Below, in pieces: positions 18,778 to 24,813 of a stretch of 58,128 nt of DNA. The notes below the pieces were generated by a model, which was given only the letters and a program-made list of their open reading frames with translations, ran no database searches and was not told where the DNA came from. The position numbers and the translations under genes were made by a program. Every line of letters starts with the position of its first letter. Position 1 is the stretch's first letter. The stretch comes from a virus, in the IMG/VR virus record IMGVR_UViG_3300030104_004696, positions 1 to 58,128 of that record. The stretch is one strand, 5' to 3'.

Positions 18778-19385
18778 TACTTAACGCTTTTAGATAATTC
18801 CTTCTTTACTATTGCTTTAATATTATATTTAGTTTCAAGATTCTTTACAATCTTTGGTAGACCTAATTCTTTATTCTCTGCTACATACTTTAATACCTTA
18901 CTCCAATTAGCATCTCCAATATCTAAAGTCATTTTAGTCATTGTCTTAGCACTTGGGGTTTTGCTTACTGCTTGAGGGGCTTTAACTACTTGTGCAGTAT
19001 CCTCTCCTATCCATAGACTTAACCCTAATCCATGCATCGCTATGGCTTTAGCAGTTGATCTTTGTATTGCAGTATTAACATCCATTGATGTAATCTTTTC
19101 CATTGAAATAGAATTGTTACGATAGTCCATTACAGGTAAATAATCAATATGTTCCATACCATTTATAGTGATTCCAACCTTTACATACGCAGTCTTACCA
19201 TCAGTAAAAAAGTTCAATCCAGTATGCTCAGACTCATATACTTTTCTTTGTGCATCAGGATATTGTTCTTTAACCATACTCCACGCAGTTGCCCACGACA
19301 TATAGTCAAACTTTCCTTTCTTATCAGTTTTCCCTTTAATTGAGATGGATGATAAATCCTTAAATATGTTTTGTTTTTTGTCCAT
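18777..19385 (-). CDS. Single-strand annealing protein, DUF1071/Sak3-like
   Basis: 202 residues. The pattern FDYMSWATAWSMVKEQYP (27-44), FFTDGKTAYVKVGITI (59-74), LPVMDYRNNSI (83-93) and the helix with VNTAIQRSTAKAIAMHGLGLSLWIGED is that of the DUF1071 (Sak3) annealing proteins. Such proteins form rings or filaments on ssDNA and anneal it, working with the adjacent exonuclease. The Lys-rich C-terminal 40 residues are probably a separate docking segment. It overlaps the upstream gene by 26 bp. Confidence 0.85.
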   Translation of the reverse strand: MDKKQNIFKDLSSISIKGKTDKKGKFDYMSWATAWSMVKEQYPDAQRKVYESEHTGLNFFTDGKTAYVKVGITINGMEHIDYLPVMDYRNNSISMEKITSMDVNTAIQRSTAKAIAMHGLGLSLWIGEDTAQVVKAPQAVSKTPSAKTMTKMTLDIGDANWSKVLKYVAENKELGLPKIVKNLETKYNIKAIVKKELSKSVK

Positions 19386-19779
19386 TTGTTATTTGATTTA
19401 ATTGTTTATTACGATTTGAATATTTAAGCAAGAGGTTTTCTCTTGTCGTTTTTAATTTTTGTATATGTTTATCGTTTTTTCTTGTATTTACTTCTGTTTT
19501 AATTTTTTCCTCTACAATTTCTAACTTTCTTTTATAGTTCAACATAGATAAACGAAGTGACCCTTCTCTCCATCCATACTTATAAAATAAATTATATTCC
19601 TCTATGTTACATTCTTGAAAATAATCCCCGCTTCTTGAGCAATTAAGTATTTCGGTTTTGGAATTAAACTTTTGAATTTTAACTCCATAGTTCAAAACAC
19701 TATTTACATTTGGCTTTTCTATTTTAAGGGAATTACTATCGTTTAATGCTTGAGCAAATATATCATCTACACTATACAT
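19360..19779 (-). CDS. Hypothetical coiled-coil protein
   Basis: 139 residues. A polar N-terminal half contains GWREGSLRLS (70-79), followed by a long basic coiled coil (about 80-130). Not an enzyme I recognise. It overlaps both the annealing protein gene (26 bp) and the second DnaA-like gene (8 bp), placing it in the recombination/replication cluster. Confidence 0.6.
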   Translation of the reverse strand: MYSVDDIFAQALNDSNSLKIEKPNVNSVLNYGVKIQKFNSKTEILNCSRSGDYFQECNIEEYNLFYKYGWREGSLRLSMLNYKRKLEIVEEKIKTEVNTRKNDKHIQKLKTTRENLLLKYSNRNKQLNQITNGQKTKHI

Positions 19780-20065
19780 TTTGTAGTGTCTTAACTACAG
19801 ACTCATAATCTTTATCCTTATCTATAAGTTCTTTGGCTTTTTTATATCCATGAATGATTGTAGAATGGCTTACTTTATGTCCCTGATCCTCCATAAATCT
19901 TTGTATGTACGATATTCTAATTGGTCGTTCCATACACATATAGTAGAGCATTTGTCTTGCATCTACTATTTCCCTTTTCTTTGTTTTGTCAAACATCTGA
20001 TCCATAGTCAGATGAAATCGCTGTGCAATAGCTACTGCATAAGCATCAAATATGTCTTTTTTCAT
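19772..20065 (-). CDS. Stand-alone DnaA domain IV-like protein (second copy)
   Basis: 97 residues. KREIVDARQMLYYMC (30-44) and GHKVSHSTIIHGYKKAKEL (62-80) follow the DnaA domain IV helix-turn-helix pattern, with SHSTI in place of the DnaA DHTTV box-reading motif. No ATPase domain is present. It is a diverged paralogue of the protein at 12644-13072 (shared KRE(I/V)V(D/N)AR and HST(I/V)). It begins the recombination sub-block, behind a 77-bp spacer, so it may bind DnaA-box-like or other sites near the origin. Confidence 0.68.
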   Translation of the reverse strand: MKKDIFDAYAVAIAQRFHLTMDQMFDKTKKREIVDARQMLYYMCMERPIRISYIQRFMEDQGHKVSHSTIIHGYKKAKELIDKDKDYESVVKTLQNV

Positions 20066-20142
20066 TATATTTTATTAAGATTAAATTAGTCGGCTAATAT
20101 AATTCTTTTTCAATTAATAGCCAAATCTTGTTTAAGTTTTTT
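20066..20142. promoter_or_regulatory. Short spacer with small hairpin
   Basis: 77 bp without a gene. It holds the inverted repeat ATTAG-TCGG-CTAAT (20085-20098), 20 bp upstream of the second DnaA-like gene on the minus strand. No TAnnTTTG box is clear here. It could be a regulatory hairpin or operator. Confidence 0.3.
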
Positions 20143-20409
20143 TTATTTCTTTTCTTTTTTACATTGCACCCTGTACAATATAAGGTAGCCAATTAGATCA
20201 AGCATTGTGTCCTCTGTCTTATCATTGAGTCCTACTTGCTTGATTCTACTTAACTTATCATCTATCCTCGCCAGTATTCCTTCTTTAGCTGATAGCTTTG
20301 AAAATATTTTTGGTGGTTTATTAGCAGTATCTCCGTATGCTTTATTCTTTTCAAGTAGTAGCATTATTACTTCTCTACCTACTTCTTTGATTAAGTCCTC
20401 TGTTTTCAT
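20143..20409 (-). CDS. DUF1599/Nmad1-like small all-helical protein
   Basis: 88 residues. The pattern KNKAYGDTANKPPKIFSKL, then EGILARIDDKLSRI, then EDTMLDLIGYLILYRVQ matches the small helical 'nucleotide modification associated' domain family (DUF1599-like) seen in many phages. Its fold is thought to be MazG-like and possibly concerned with nucleotide metabolism or base modification; that role is not proven. The ATG overlaps the stop of the small gene upstream. Confidence 0.72.
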   Translation of the reverse strand: MKTEDLIKEVGREVIMLLLEKNKAYGDTANKPPKIFSKLSAKEGILARIDDKLSRIKQVGLNDKTEDTMLDLIGYLILYRVQCKKEKK

Positions 20410-20564
20410 TTCAATTTACTTGTTAAAGTTTTACGTTTAGATAATAATTGTTTTGTTTCCTCCTCATTATCTCTTATTTTCTTTTTCTTTAATCTACCAT
20501 CGATCTTTTGTATCTCTTGAAAGATAGCCATTCTTACATTTGTTTTGCCTTTTCTTTTACTCAT
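20406..20564 (-). CDS. Small basic coiled-coil protein
   Basis: 52 residues (ATG at 20564, TGA at 20406), highly Lys/Arg-rich with one amphipathic helix. Its stop overlaps the start of the next gene (ATGA), so the pair is probably translationally coupled. Function unknown. Confidence 0.55.
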   Translation of the reverse strand: MSKRKGKTNVRMAIFQEIQKIDGRLKKKKIRDNEEETKQLLSKRKTLTSKLK

Positions 20565-20575
20565 CTTATTTAATT

Positions 20576-20941
20576 TTAATTTGTGATTAATTCTATATCT
20601 CGTATTGTATCTACATAATCATAGTAGTCTCCTATTTCAGAATGTAAGTTTCCATCCTCTCCCATTCCTAAACAAAATACATTGTCTATTCCATCTTGCT
20701 TATCTATTTTATAATCATCCATCTTTCCTAAAAATAGCATAATTTCTCTGCACCATTCATCATCGTGATACCATTTTATATAATCAAATGTATAGGTTTT
20801 GTATTCCTCCACCTCTCCTACCACTAAATGATCGGTGTGAGGTTGATCTAATTGAAAATCGTGTTTCTTTAATATCTCATCAAATTCTTTTGATAATATT
20901 CCTTTTTTTACTCCTACAATTACTTTACTTCTATATCCCAT
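20576..20941 (-). CDS. Phage hypothetical protein, MGYRSKV family
   Basis: 121 residues, beginning MGYRSKVIVGV. This opening and the acidic, Tyr/Trp-rich C-terminal part (..TFDYIKWYHDDEWCREIM.., ..GEDGNLHSEIGDYYDYVDTI..) recall a family of small phage proteins of unknown function that share the MGYRS start. Alpha/beta, soluble. It lies in the early small-gene block. Confidence 0.6.
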   Translation of the reverse strand: MGYRSKVIVGVKKGILSKEFDEILKKHDFQLDQPHTDHLVVGEVEEYKTYTFDYIKWYHDDEWCREIMLFLGKMDDYKIDKQDGIDNVFCLGMGEDGNLHSEIGDYYDYVDTIRDIELITN

Positions 20942-20942
20942 T

Positions 20943-21128
20943 TTATTTAATTTTATTTAGTTGTTTTTTCCAAAATTCTTTTTTACCTAATTTAGTTTCT
21001 AAATATACTTTTTTAAGTTGATTCTCAAAATATTCTCTCATATATTCGTTGTCTAATATTATTCTCCCCTCAGCATCCTCGTGGTAGAATATAGGTATAG
21101 TCATGTGTGTTCTTATTTTTTTTTCCAT
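20943..21128 (-). CDS. Small hypothetical protein
   Basis: 61 residues from the ATG at 21128; an internal ATG at 21104 (MTIPIFYHEDAEGRI) would avoid the 16-bp overlap with the upstream gene and is an equally good start. The middle is acidic, the C-terminus basic and helical (KKVYLETKLGKKEFWKKQ). No family recognised. Confidence 0.5.
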   Translation of the reverse strand: MEKKIRTHMTIPIFYHEDAEGRIILDNEYMREYFENQLKKVYLETKLGKKEFWKKQLNKIK

Positions 21129-21400
21129 AATTCTTTAGCTTTTTTATTTGATTCATATCTATTTTCTATCCATCTTTTATGCATATATTCATTCATCATA
21201 TCTACCTGTGGATTTTTCTGTATCCATTTTTGATACTCTTTTTCATTCTGCTCTATTTTTTTATATACTCCTTTAGTCTCCTCTGTCTTACCACTATACT
21301 TAAAATAGTGATCCATTTCTATGGTGTTTTGTCTCCATAAATCCTCTAAAAATTTCTTTTGCTTTACTTCTGCTATTAAGTTTTGAGTAAGATCTTTCAT
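21113..21400 (-). CDS. Hypothetical helical protein
   Basis: 95 residues with start at 21400 (MKDLTQNLIAEVK). An in-frame ATG 72 bp upstream would run through the small membrane-protein gene, so the later start, which overlaps that gene's TGA as ATGA, is preferred. Charged, helical, several Trp; function unknown. Confidence 0.55.
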   Translation of the reverse strand: MKDLTQNLIAEVKQKKFLEDLWRQNTIEMDHYFKYSGKTEETKGVYKKIEQNEKEYQKWIQKNPQVDMMNEYMHKRWIENRYESNKKAKELWKKK

Positions 21401-21504
21401 ATAAAAAATATTTTTATTAAAGGTACTATTGCAATGTAATACATAAATATTGTTACAATTATTCCTATCCATCCCAATAATATTAGTAATGTTTTATTTT
21501 TCAT
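21397..21504 (-). CDS. 35-residue single-TM peptide
   Basis: ATG at 21504 to TGA at 21397. After a short basic start (MKNKT) the whole peptide is hydrophobic (LLILLGWIGIIVTIF...). Both ends overlap neighbours (ATGA with the next gene, 11 bp with the previous), which supports a real translated unit. Possibly a small membrane effector; no family recognised. Confidence 0.5.
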   Translation of the reverse strand: MKNKTLLILLGWIGIIVTIFMYYIAIVPLIKIFFI

Positions 21505-21592
21505 TTTTTATTTGTATATAGATGTATTCCATCCATTCGTTGTAGGTTTTAGCAGTACGCTTCCCTACTTTATATGCTCTTATTTTTTTCAT
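21494..21592 (-). CDS. 32-residue basic peptide
   Basis: ATG at 21592 to TAA at 21494: a basic N-terminus (MKKIRAYKVGKRTAKTYNEW) and an aromatic middle. It is supported only by its tight coupling to the membrane-peptide gene that starts inside its 3' end. Function unknown. Confidence 0.4.
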   Translation of the reverse strand: MKKIRAYKVGKRTAKTYNEWMEYIYIQIKNEK

Positions 21593-21632
21593 TCTGCAAT
21601 AATAAGTATTAATATTTAATTATACAAGTTTT

Positions 21633-21803
21633 CTACAATATATAATGTAACAACTTGATTATCTGTAATATAACAAATGCTACAAAAATAATTATTATAG
21701 CCATAATTACTCCAAATTGTATTCCTTCTTTAATAAATTTAGGTAATTGCTTTTTAAAATTCTCCCATTCCTCTGGCGTAGGATCTAAATCTTTATTTTT
21801 CAT
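21633..21803 (-). CDS. Small single-TM protein
   Basis: 56 residues (ATG 21803, TAG 21633). The N-terminal half is polar (DLDPTPEEWENFKKQL), the C-terminal half a membrane helix (VIMAIIIIFVAFVILQII). It sits 2 bp after the stop of the upstream gene. This is the form of many small early phage membrane proteins; role unknown. Confidence 0.55.
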   Translation of the reverse strand: MKNKDLDPTPEEWENFKKQLPKFIKEGIQFGVIMAIIIIFVAFVILQIIKLLHYIL

Positions 21804-21805
21804 AT

Positions 21806-22072
21806 TTATTTACTTTTATTTATTAATTCTATTGCGTACTTATTTAATTCTTTTTTTGATCGTTTACCTATTCTCTCTATAATTTCTTCAAGTAGTTTCA
21901 TATCATTCTCCTCTACTAATCCATAGTAACTCGCTTCTCCAATAAAACTCTCCATTATACTTTCATCTTCATATAGGTTATATTTGGATAGCCTTTTAAA
22001 ATATAGGTTATAAAACTTACCTAATTGTTGGTACTGCATTAAATTCCCTATTGTTTCTTGTTCGTATTTCAT
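21806..22072 (-). CDS. Hypothetical helical protein
   Basis: 88 residues, all-helical, acidic, with repeated Tyr/Phe in the first half and a basic KRSKKELNKY helix near the end. It is preceded by the leader AATAGATATG shared with several genes of this block. No family recognised. Confidence 0.55.
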   Translation of the reverse strand: MKYEQETIGNLMQYQQLGKFYNLYFKRLSKYNLYEDESIMESFIGEASYYGLVEENDMKLLEEIIERIGKRSKKELNKYAIELINKSK

Positions 22073-22091
22073 ATCTATTTTATTTTAATTA

Positions 22092-22265
22092 TTATATATT
22101 TTTTACGTGTTGATGCCAATAGTTAAGAATTTGTTGTATTTTTTCAATATCTTTTTTAAATTCTTTATCATTACCTCTTACTATTAAATTATCTATTATT
22201 TCGTTTGTATGATAATCTAATTTTATTAAATCATCTTTTAAAAATTCTTTTAAAGTTTCTTTCAT
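22092..22265 (-). CDS. Small helical hypothetical protein
   Basis: 57 residues (ATG 22265, TAA 22092), a charged helical protein without Cys or membrane segment. Its start carries the AAATAGATATG leader seen at 22072, 22613 and 22795. It lies downstream of a hairpin at 22316-22337, so it may be weakly expressed or have its own start signal. Confidence 0.5.
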   Translation of the reverse strand: MKETLKEFLKDDLIKLDYHTNEIIDNLIVRGNDKEFKKDIEKIQQILNYWHQHVKNI

Positions 22266-22315
22266 ATCTATTTAATTTTAATCTTAGAAAACACTATTGT
22301 CCTCTACCACCAAAA

Positions 22316-22337
22316 GCCCACTATTTTCATAGTGAGC
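22316..22337 (-). terminator. Hairpin with GAAA loop, probable terminator
   Basis: On the minus strand a 9-bp stem (GCUCACUAU / AUAGUGGGC, one G-U pair) is capped by GAAA and followed by UUUU. It is flanked by CACC and GGTG, which can pair around it. It lies 28 bp after the stop of the gene at 22365. The most economical reading is an intrinsic terminator, though the outer pairing is unusual. Confidence 0.5.
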
Positions 22338-22364
22338 CAAAGGTGTCCTACACACACAATTAAA

Positions 22365-22613
22365 TCATAACCAATACTCTTGACTGCACCATTTACTACA
22401 AAAGGTATTTTCTTCTTCTACCTCTTCATTGCAATTATTACATAAGTAAGGGTTTAATTCTTCATTACATTCATCACAATATTCTTCGTCCCAACCTCTT
22501 GGCACTTCTTTCCATTCATAATACTCATCACAATTATAACATTGCTCAAGATCCTTTGTTTTTTCTAATTCAGGAAACTCCATAAATTTTGCTTCTAATT
22601 CTTTTCTTGTCAT
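22365..22613 (-). CDS. Small Cys-rich putative zinc-binding protein
   Basis: 82 residues with eight cysteines in pairs: C25-x-x-C28, C46-x-x-C49, C58-x-x-C61 and C72-x3-C76, enough for two zinc sites of the ribbon/treble-clef kind. The rest is very acidic and Trp/Tyr-rich, which argues against DNA binding and for protein binding. Start has the TAGATATG leader, where the TAG is the stop of the upstream lipoprotein gene. Confidence 0.6.
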   Translation of the reverse strand: MTRKELEAKFMEFPELEKTKDLEQCYNCDEYYEWKEVPRGWDEEYCDECNEELNPYLCNNCNEEVEEENTFCSKWCSQEYWL

Positions 22614-22615
22614 AT

Positions 22616-22795
22616 CTATTTAATTTTATAATATTCAATTAGCAAACTATCTTGCTTTACTTGGTATTCGTTCCATAATTTATTCATCTCGTAATCAATC
22701 TTACTTCTTTGATGTAATTGTTCATCAGTAAGTTTGTTCATCATTCCACATGAAGTTAGTAAACTCGCTGTTATTACTATTAATATCTTTTTCAT
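22616..22795 (-). CDS. Small lipoprotein
   Basis: 59 residues (ATG 22795, TAG 22616). A lipoprotein signal peptide, MKKILIVITASLLTSC, places the lipid-modified Cys at residue 16; the mature part is charged and helical. It would sit in a host membrane facing the periplasm or outside. It could be an exclusion or lysis-related (outer spanin-like) protein, but no evidence links it to a partner. Stop and start codons are packed as TAG-AT-ATG at both ends. Confidence 0.65.
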   Translation of the reverse strand: MKKILIVITASLLTSCGMMNKLTDEQLHQRSKIDYEMNKLWNEYQVKQDSLLIEYYKIK

Positions 22796-22797
22796 AT

Positions 22798-23268
22798 CTA
22801 TTCTATTTCAGTTAATACTCCGTTAATTTCCTCATACTGATAATCTCCAGTACATTCCCATTCAGTATAATATACTCCATAGTGATTGTATCCTATCTCT
22901 AATATATCATCATCATTTTTACTTTTCCAATTAGCAAATTCTACTCCACCATTTGCTATTTCCTCATCCATAAGTTCTTTGATATGTTTTACTGCATCTA
23001 CCTTATTCTTAAAGTATTCATCAGTTTGTTCATCTATCCATCCCTCATTCATTCCTTTGTGAGTGATAGAACATTTTCTTGCGTATTTCATATTGTGTGT
23101 TATGTACTCAGACGCCCATTCTAAAACTTGCTTAGATGATACTTCAGCATCTATGGTATCAGATAACTCATCATTCCATACTGATAAGTATAAATTGTCT
23201 TTATAGATTCTTGCATCTATTCCGTACTTACTTTTAAGTACCTCTACTGCTTTTTCGCTTGTTGTCAT
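22798..23268 (-). CDS. Hypothetical protein downstream of hammerhead A
   Basis: 156 residues. An N-terminal SEKAVEVLKSKYGIDARIYKD segment looks alpha/beta; the C-terminal part is acidic and aromatic (..GYNHYGVYYTEWECTGDYQYEEI..). Soluble, no recognised motif. The ribozyme at 23286-23339 would leave this message with a 23-nt leader starting AGUAUU and a 5'-hydroxyl. The leader ends AACACACA directly before ATG. Confidence 0.6.
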   Translation of the reverse strand: MTTSEKAVEVLKSKYGIDARIYKDNLYLSVWNDELSDTIDAEVSSKQVLEWASEYITHNMKYARKCSITHKGMNEGWIDEQTDEYFKNKVDAVKHIKELMDEEIANGGVEFANWKSKNDDDILEIGYNHYGVYYTEWECTGDYQYEEINGVLTEIE

Positions 23269-23285
23269 TGTGTGTTATTTAAATT

Positions 23286-23339
23286 AATACTGACACTACT
23301 TGCGTAGTGTTTCGTCCCATTAGGACTCATCAGAGTATT
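23286..23339 (-). ncRNA. Type I hammerhead ribozyme A
   Basis: Read on the minus strand from 23339: stem I 5' strand AAUACU; core CUGAUGA (23333-23327); stem II GUCC-UAAUG-GGAC (23326-23314); GAAA (23313-23310); stem III ACACUAC-GCAA-GUAGUGU (7 bp, GNRA loop, 23310-23293); cleavage nucleotide C23292 in GUC; stem I 3' strand AGUAUU (23291-23286). All invariant core bases of the hammerhead are present and all three helices pair. The element begins 1 base after the stop codon of the lipoprotein gene, and the cut falls between 23292 and 23291, 23 nt before the next ATG. Confidence 0.92.
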
Positions 23340-23465
23340 TTATCTGTATGCAGGACAGGAAGTAGCGTTCTTTTTAGCATAGCTTGATGCATATGGACAA
23401 TAGCTACTTGCACAACTTGATAATAAGAATGTTAATACTACCGCTACTAAAATTGACTTTTTCAT
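23340..23465 (-). CDS. 41-residue lipoprotein between two hammerheads
   Basis: Start chosen at 23465 (MKKSILVAVVLTFLLSSC), because the upstream in-frame ATG at 23534 would translate through ribozyme B. The lipobox LLSSC gives a 23-residue mature lipopeptide rich in Ser, Tyr, Ala with further cysteines. Its message would be freed by ribozymes at both ends as a 198-nt RNA (23489-23292). The leader is AGUAUAAAACAACACACAAAACAA before ATG. Short Cys/Tyr/Ser-rich lipopeptides of this type occur in Bacteroidota; function unknown. Confidence 0.7.
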   Translation of the reverse strand: MKKSILVAVVLTFLLSSCASSYCPYASSYAKKNATSCPAYR

Positions 23466-23484
23466 TTGTTTTGTGTGTTGTTTT

Positions 23485-23542
23485 ATACTGACTATCTCAT
23501 TTGAGATAGTTTCGTTGCATTTCAGCAGACTCATCAGAGTAT
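23485..23542 (-). ncRNA. Type I hammerhead ribozyme B
   Basis: On the minus strand from 23542: stem I AUACU; core CUGAUGA (23537-23531); stem II GU(C)UGC / GCAAC with one bulged C and loop UGAAAU (23530-23514); GAAA (23513-23510); stem III ACUAUCUC-AAAU-GAGAUAGU (8 bp); cleavage base C23490 in GUC; stem I AGUAU (23489-23485). Helices II and III differ from ribozyme A but remain paired, which is independent support for both. It begins 1 base after the stop of the 55-residue gene, and the cut leaves 24 nt before the lipoprotein ATG. Confidence 0.9.
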
Positions 23543-23710
23543 TTATTTGACCTCAACAAACTCAAAGTTTTTAAATTTGTCTCGTAGTTTTTGATTAATC
23601 TCTTTTATCAATTCAGACTCTTTAATCTTATAAAATGCGATTAACTCTTTGTTGTCTTTTGGGTTTTGGTTTAAACTCTTTATGAGTCTTTTTAATTCAA
23701 TTATATTCAT
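23543..23710 (-). CDS. Small helical protein upstream of hammerhead B
   Basis: 55 residues (ATG 23710, TAA 23543), charged and helical (MNIIELKRLIKSLNQNPKDN...). Its stop codon abuts hammerhead B, so after cleavage its mRNA would end in the ribozyme stem III hairpin with a 2',3'-cyclic phosphate. No family recognised. Confidence 0.55.
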   Translation of the reverse strand: MNIIELKRLIKSLNQNPKDNKELIAFYKIKESELIKEINQKLRDKFKNFEFVEVK

Positions 23711-23738
23711 TTGTTTATTGTTTTATATTAATATTCTG

Positions 23739-24152
23739 TTAAAGGTTGTTGTATTGAGGCATTCTTTTTTGATAGTGTGCCGCTTTATATGATTTATGCA
23801 AATTGTGAAATAGTGTGTATTGTGCATGAAATAGCATATCCATTCCACACCCTGAAATTCTGCCATTCTCAGAAACACCCGCTAAGGATAATATTTCTTT
23901 ATCGCCTATTTTATGCAGTTTGTTCTTATAGATGTAAGCAAGTTTTATTGTTCTGCTCCTTCCTGATTTGCTAACGCTTTCAACACCGGCGTAAAATTTA
24001 CCTTTTAATAGTGCGTTTTTAATTCGTTGCAATTCTTCCGCTTTCCAATTTGTTAACTGCGGTTTGTCTTTCTCTGTCCAAAAATCAGAGGTTTTAATAT
24101 CTTCATTAACTAACGCTTCCGCAAGATTTAAAATATGTTTTGTTGTTTTCAT
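23739..24152 (-). CDS. Conserved-type phage hypothetical protein
   Basis: 137 residues. The middle reads GVESVSKSGRSRTIKLAYI (57-75), followed by a CGMDM motif and HAQYTLFHNLHK; this combination recurs in small phage proteins of unknown function. Mixed alpha/beta, basic. Leader is AAACACACAA before ATG. It is the second gene of the leftward block. Confidence 0.6.
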   Translation of the reverse strand: MKTTKHILNLAEALVNEDIKTSDFWTEKDKPQLTNWKAEELQRIKNALLKGKFYAGVESVSKSGRSRTIKLAYIYKNKLHKIGDKEILSLAGVSENGRISGCGMDMLFHAQYTLFHNLHKSYKAAHYQKRMPQYNNL

Positions 24153-24171
24153 TTGTGTGTTTTTTTATTTA

Positions 24172-24309
24172 TTAATTTATTGTTTCAATTATTACGTCAT
24201 CATAACCTTTATTAATCCACTCTGATTTTTCAATTTGGGCTTCAATTAAGGTATTAAAATAGTTTGGAATCCCTCCAATCCATACAATATATTTTGTTTC
24301 TTTTTTCAT
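24172..24309 (-). CDS. Small protein, first gene of leftward block
   Basis: 45 residues (ATG 24309, TAA 24172): a beta start (KKETKYIVWIGGIPNYF), one helix (TLIEAQIEKSEWINKG) and a final strand YDDVIIET. This is a plausible mini alpha/beta fold. It is preceded by a TAnnTTTG promoter at 24350-24357 and leader CACACAA, so it is the first minus-strand gene transcribed. Confidence 0.55.
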   Translation of the reverse strand: MKKETKYIVWIGGIPNYFNTLIEAQIEKSEWINKGYDDVIIETIN

Positions 24310-24349
24310 TTGTGTGTGATTTAAGTTAATATTATATTTAATTATTGTG

Positions 24350-24357
24350 CAAAGATA
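24350..24357 (-). promoter_or_regulatory. Minus-strand promoter for leftward block
   Basis: TATCTTTG on the minus strand, 40 bp before the 24309 start, fits the Bacteroidota -7 box. No clear TTG at -33 is seen. It is the only good box between the divergent blocks on this strand. Confidence 0.65.
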
Positions 24358-24805
24358 GTTTAATTTTTCATATAATCACTATTAATTTAGTTTTATTTTC
24401 TTTACACATATGTTTTTATATTGTAAGTATATTGATTATCAAGCAGTTATGTTGTTAATAACTTTTTGTTTTGTTTATGTGTTTTGATGGTCGGAGGGGG
24501 ATAATGGGGGAAGTCTCATTGAGACAATGAGTCTTTAATCGTTCTTTATGCGGGGGAAAGGGGGAAAGGTTGGACAATATGCGTAGACATTAAGCAGTCA
24601 TTAAGGGATAATAAGAAGATAGACAGGGGGACAGGTAGGCGAACAGGTACACCCACCAACACCCCACCAAAAAAAGCTAAAAAATCTACACAAAAAATTT
24701 TAAAAAGTCAAAAGACAAACAACCCCCCCACCCCTTTCTCTATGGCGATGCTTGAGCGTATGATGTAGTATAGCCCTCAACCCCCAGACATCTAAAAAAA
24801 TTTTA

Positions 24806-24813
24806 TATCTTTG
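24806..24813 (+). promoter_or_regulatory. Plus-strand promoter for rightward block
   Basis: TATCTTTG, 15 bp before the ATG at 24829, is a Bacteroidota -7 box. The short A-rich leader (TAAAAAATAAAAAAT) is typical of these hosts. Confidence 0.7.

Noticed and set aside
22316-22337. Possible third hammerhead near 22.3 kb
   Set aside because: A hairpin with GAAA is present, but there is no CUGAUGA and no GUC site in the right order.
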